This document shows positions 40,488 to 41,538 of a stretch of DNA of 41,538 nt, in pieces. Both the position numbers and the translations under genes were made by a program. This stretch comes from Pontibacterium sp049599735 (GTDB taxonomy: Bacteria; Pseudomonadota; Gammaproteobacteria; Pseudomonadales; Balneatricaceae). The stretch lies in assembly GCA_049599735.1 (NCBI GenBank), contig JBMYOX010000027.1, positions 1-41,538 of the forward strand. Direction: 5' to 3'. Under the pieces are notes generated by a model that worked only from the letters and a program-made list of their open reading frames with translations, did not search any database and was not told where the DNA came from. Position 1 is the stretch's first letter, and each line of letters begins with the position of its first letter.

Positions 40488-41095
40488 TGTGTATGGGCGG
40501 TGGTGGAGACGGCGGAGCAGCCGAGCGTCAAAGACAGGAAGAAGAAGCCCGTCAGGCGCGTATTCGTGAAGGCAAGTCAGCTATCGAAAGCAAGTTTGCT
40601 GGGTTCGATGATGACTTTTATGACACTCGCAGAACATCTTATCTGGACTACGCTAACCCGCAGCTTGAAGACCAGTTCAAGGACGCTACTCGTGATTTGA
40701 CTTTGGCGTTGGCGCGTAGCGGCTTGTTGAATAGCTCGGCCAAAGCAAGACGGTTTGGTGACCTTAAAAAGCAATATGACACGCAAGCTAGGGCTATTGC
40801 TGACAAAGCTACACAGTATGAAAACCAATCACGCAGCGCAGTAGGCGCGGCAAAATCTGACTTGTTGACACAAAACCAGAGCCTGGCTGACCCAACACTG
40901 GCAGCTGCCAATGCTCAAAACCGTGCAGAAAACCTTACAAAGTTACCAGCTTTCTCCCCGCTAGGGATGCTGTTTGCTGGAATTACAGAAGGTATTGCGA
41001 CCCAGGCTGACCTGGAGCGCCGTGGTAAGAACGCATACGAATTATCAGGTTTGTTTAATGTGGGAAGTTCGGCAAGGAATGTGGATGACGGATGA
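40487..41095 (+). CDS. Internal virion protein, paralogue a
   Basis: A 202-residue protein starting MCMGGGGDGGAAERQRQEEE, then helical. It resembles the 294-residue protein at 152 (FDDDFYDTRRTSYLDY versus FNDDFYNDMGQSYKDF, and the GLLN segment). It sits between the GNAT gene and an HlyC-like gene, as the other copy sits beside the other HlyC-like fragment. Ejection/core role is inferred. Confidence 0.65.
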   Translation: MCMGGGGDGGAAERQRQEEEARQARIREGKSAIESKFAGFDDDFYDTRRTSYLDYANPQLEDQFKDATRDLTLALARSGLLNSSAKARRFGDLKKQYDTQARAIADKATQYENQSRSAVGAAKSDLLTQNQSLADPTLAAANAQNRAENLTKLPAFSPLGMLFAGITEGIATQADLERRGKNAYELSGLFNVGSSARNVDDG

Positions 41096-41538
41096 GGACA
41101 AGAGCCTCTACCAAGTAATAGGAGAAGTGGTTAAGCTGATGGCTTGCACAGATACATATCGGCACTACACCATCGAGCAAATAGAACGGCTCGTTCTCCC
41201 CGCGCTGCTGACAGGCAATGCGCGGCTTTACTATGACGAGGAAGAAGACCTTGCTGGCTATATCAGCTTTACGTTTTTAAGGCCTGATTCAGAAATAAAC
41301 TTTATCGACCGAAAAGGTCTAATCAATGATGAAGACTGGATGACAACAGAGCGCGATGGCAATTTGTGGATTATGGACTTCATCGCTCCATTCGGCGGCG
41401 CATCCGAAATGTGCAAACACACATATGATTACCTGGCAAAACAATACCAGGGTCGGCGCTTGTTCTTCCGGCGTGTTGCTCAAAGCGACCGCATCAACAG
41501 CGTAGTTTTGAAACACGGTGCGCCGAAATGCGCCACAA
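41085..41538 (+). CDS. HlyC-like toxin-activating acyltransferase (copy a), 3' end cut by window
   Basis: 151 codons are present. The layout is that of the HlyC/ApxC family, GNAT-fold enzymes that move a fatty acyl group from acyl-ACP to lysines of RTX toxins: the catalytic His (H27 in TYRHYTIEQI; His23 in HlyC), VLPALLTGNARLYYDE, GYISFTFL and the hallmark WIMDFIAPFGG, with the conserved Asp (D98; Asp92 in HlyC). The C-terminal helix KHTYDYLAK and RRLFFRRV also agree. The start at 41085 has AAGGA upstream and overlaps the previous gene by 11 nt. No RTX toxin repeats are visible anywhere in the window, so the substrate may be a phage virion protein or a host protein. Both catalytic residues are intact. 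Confidence 0.8.
   Translation, partial: MTDEDKSLYQVIGEVVKLMACTDTYRHYTIEQIERLVLPALLTGNARLYYDEEEDLAGYISFTFLRPDSEINFIDRKGLINDEDWMTTERDGNLWIMDFIAPFGGASEMCKHTYDYLAKQYQGRRLFFRRVAQSDRINSVVLKHGAPKCAT

Noticed and set aside
1..41538. RTX toxin repeats (GGxGxDxxx) as partner for the HlyC-like enzymes
   Set aside because: No such repeat array was seen in any of the large proteins, including the fibres and the 2751-residue protein.
1..41538. tRNA or rRNA genes
   Set aside because: No cloverleaf-like segment with a T-loop GTTCRANNC was noticed in the gaps; a scan program could still find one.
41405..41538. Simple terminal redundancy of a linear or circular genome
   Set aside because: The aligned ends differ at about one base in six, so they are paralogous copies and not an exact repeat.

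Overview
The window is an almost complete genome, about 41.5 kb, of a temperate podovirus-like (T7-type virion) phage or prophage. The head, tail and internal virion proteins follow T7-like marine podovirus order: portal, scaffold, capsid, adaptor, nozzle, then a GNAT-type protein and several ejection proteins. Early genes are those of a lysogenic phage: integrase, repressor, and a PrimPol-helicase in place of T7 DNA and RNA polymerases. No ribosomal, tRNA or host metabolic gene is visible. Several small genes (23383-23834) and the tail-fibre modules look like those of marine alphaproteobacterial podoviruses, so a marine proteobacterial host is my best guess; the sequence does not prove it.

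Layout. (a) 1-11635, rightward: the 3' end of an HlyC-like acyltransferase gene, three internal virion proteins and a 2751-residue polyvalent protein with ParB-like, HExxH-zincin and LPD38-like regions. (b) 11636-11884: a non-coding candidate attP with a core-like inverted repeat between helically phased AGCGCAA repeats. (c) 11885-13530, leftward: integrase, a small HTH protein and a repressor, facing a divergent control region (13531-13717). (d) 13718-20100, rightward: Cro-like HTH, RuvC-like resolvase, PD-(D/E)XK nuclease, putative ssDNA-binding protein, PrimPol-helicase, Zn-finger protein, an iteron-like array (18858-19050), a protein with an SSB-like acidic tail, and a DUF6378-like protein. 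(e) 22546-20165, leftward: nine tightly packed small genes of unknown function ending at a strong terminator. (f) 22690-41538, rightward: terminase small subunit, two small basic proteins, tail fibres, lysis genes, terminase large subunit, portal, scaffold, capsid, tail genes, GNAT protein, another internal protein and the 5' part of a second HlyC-like gene, which is cut by the window end.

The two window ends lie inside two homologous but non-identical copies (about 83% by hand alignment over 134 nt) of an HlyC-like toxin-acyltransferase gene, each beside a paralogous internal virion protein. The genome therefore carries a duplicated ejection-protein/acyltransferase cassette, or a full gene plus a remnant, and is probably circularly permuted or slightly incomplete.

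How it works together: the repressor, HTH protein, integrase and attP maintain lysogeny. The early rightward operon replicates DNA with host polymerase, probably from the phased GCGGAAGT array. Late transcription starts at two near-identical sigma70-type promoters (23331 and 34621). Lysis uses an M15 peptidase with several small membrane proteins. The ejected proteins (T7 gp14/15/16 positions) probably include the giant polyvalent protein. The most unusual signals are the helically phased array, the HlyC-like acyltransferases, the CCWGG-rich backbone with a CCWGG-free tail-fibre module, and the unexplained leftward operon.
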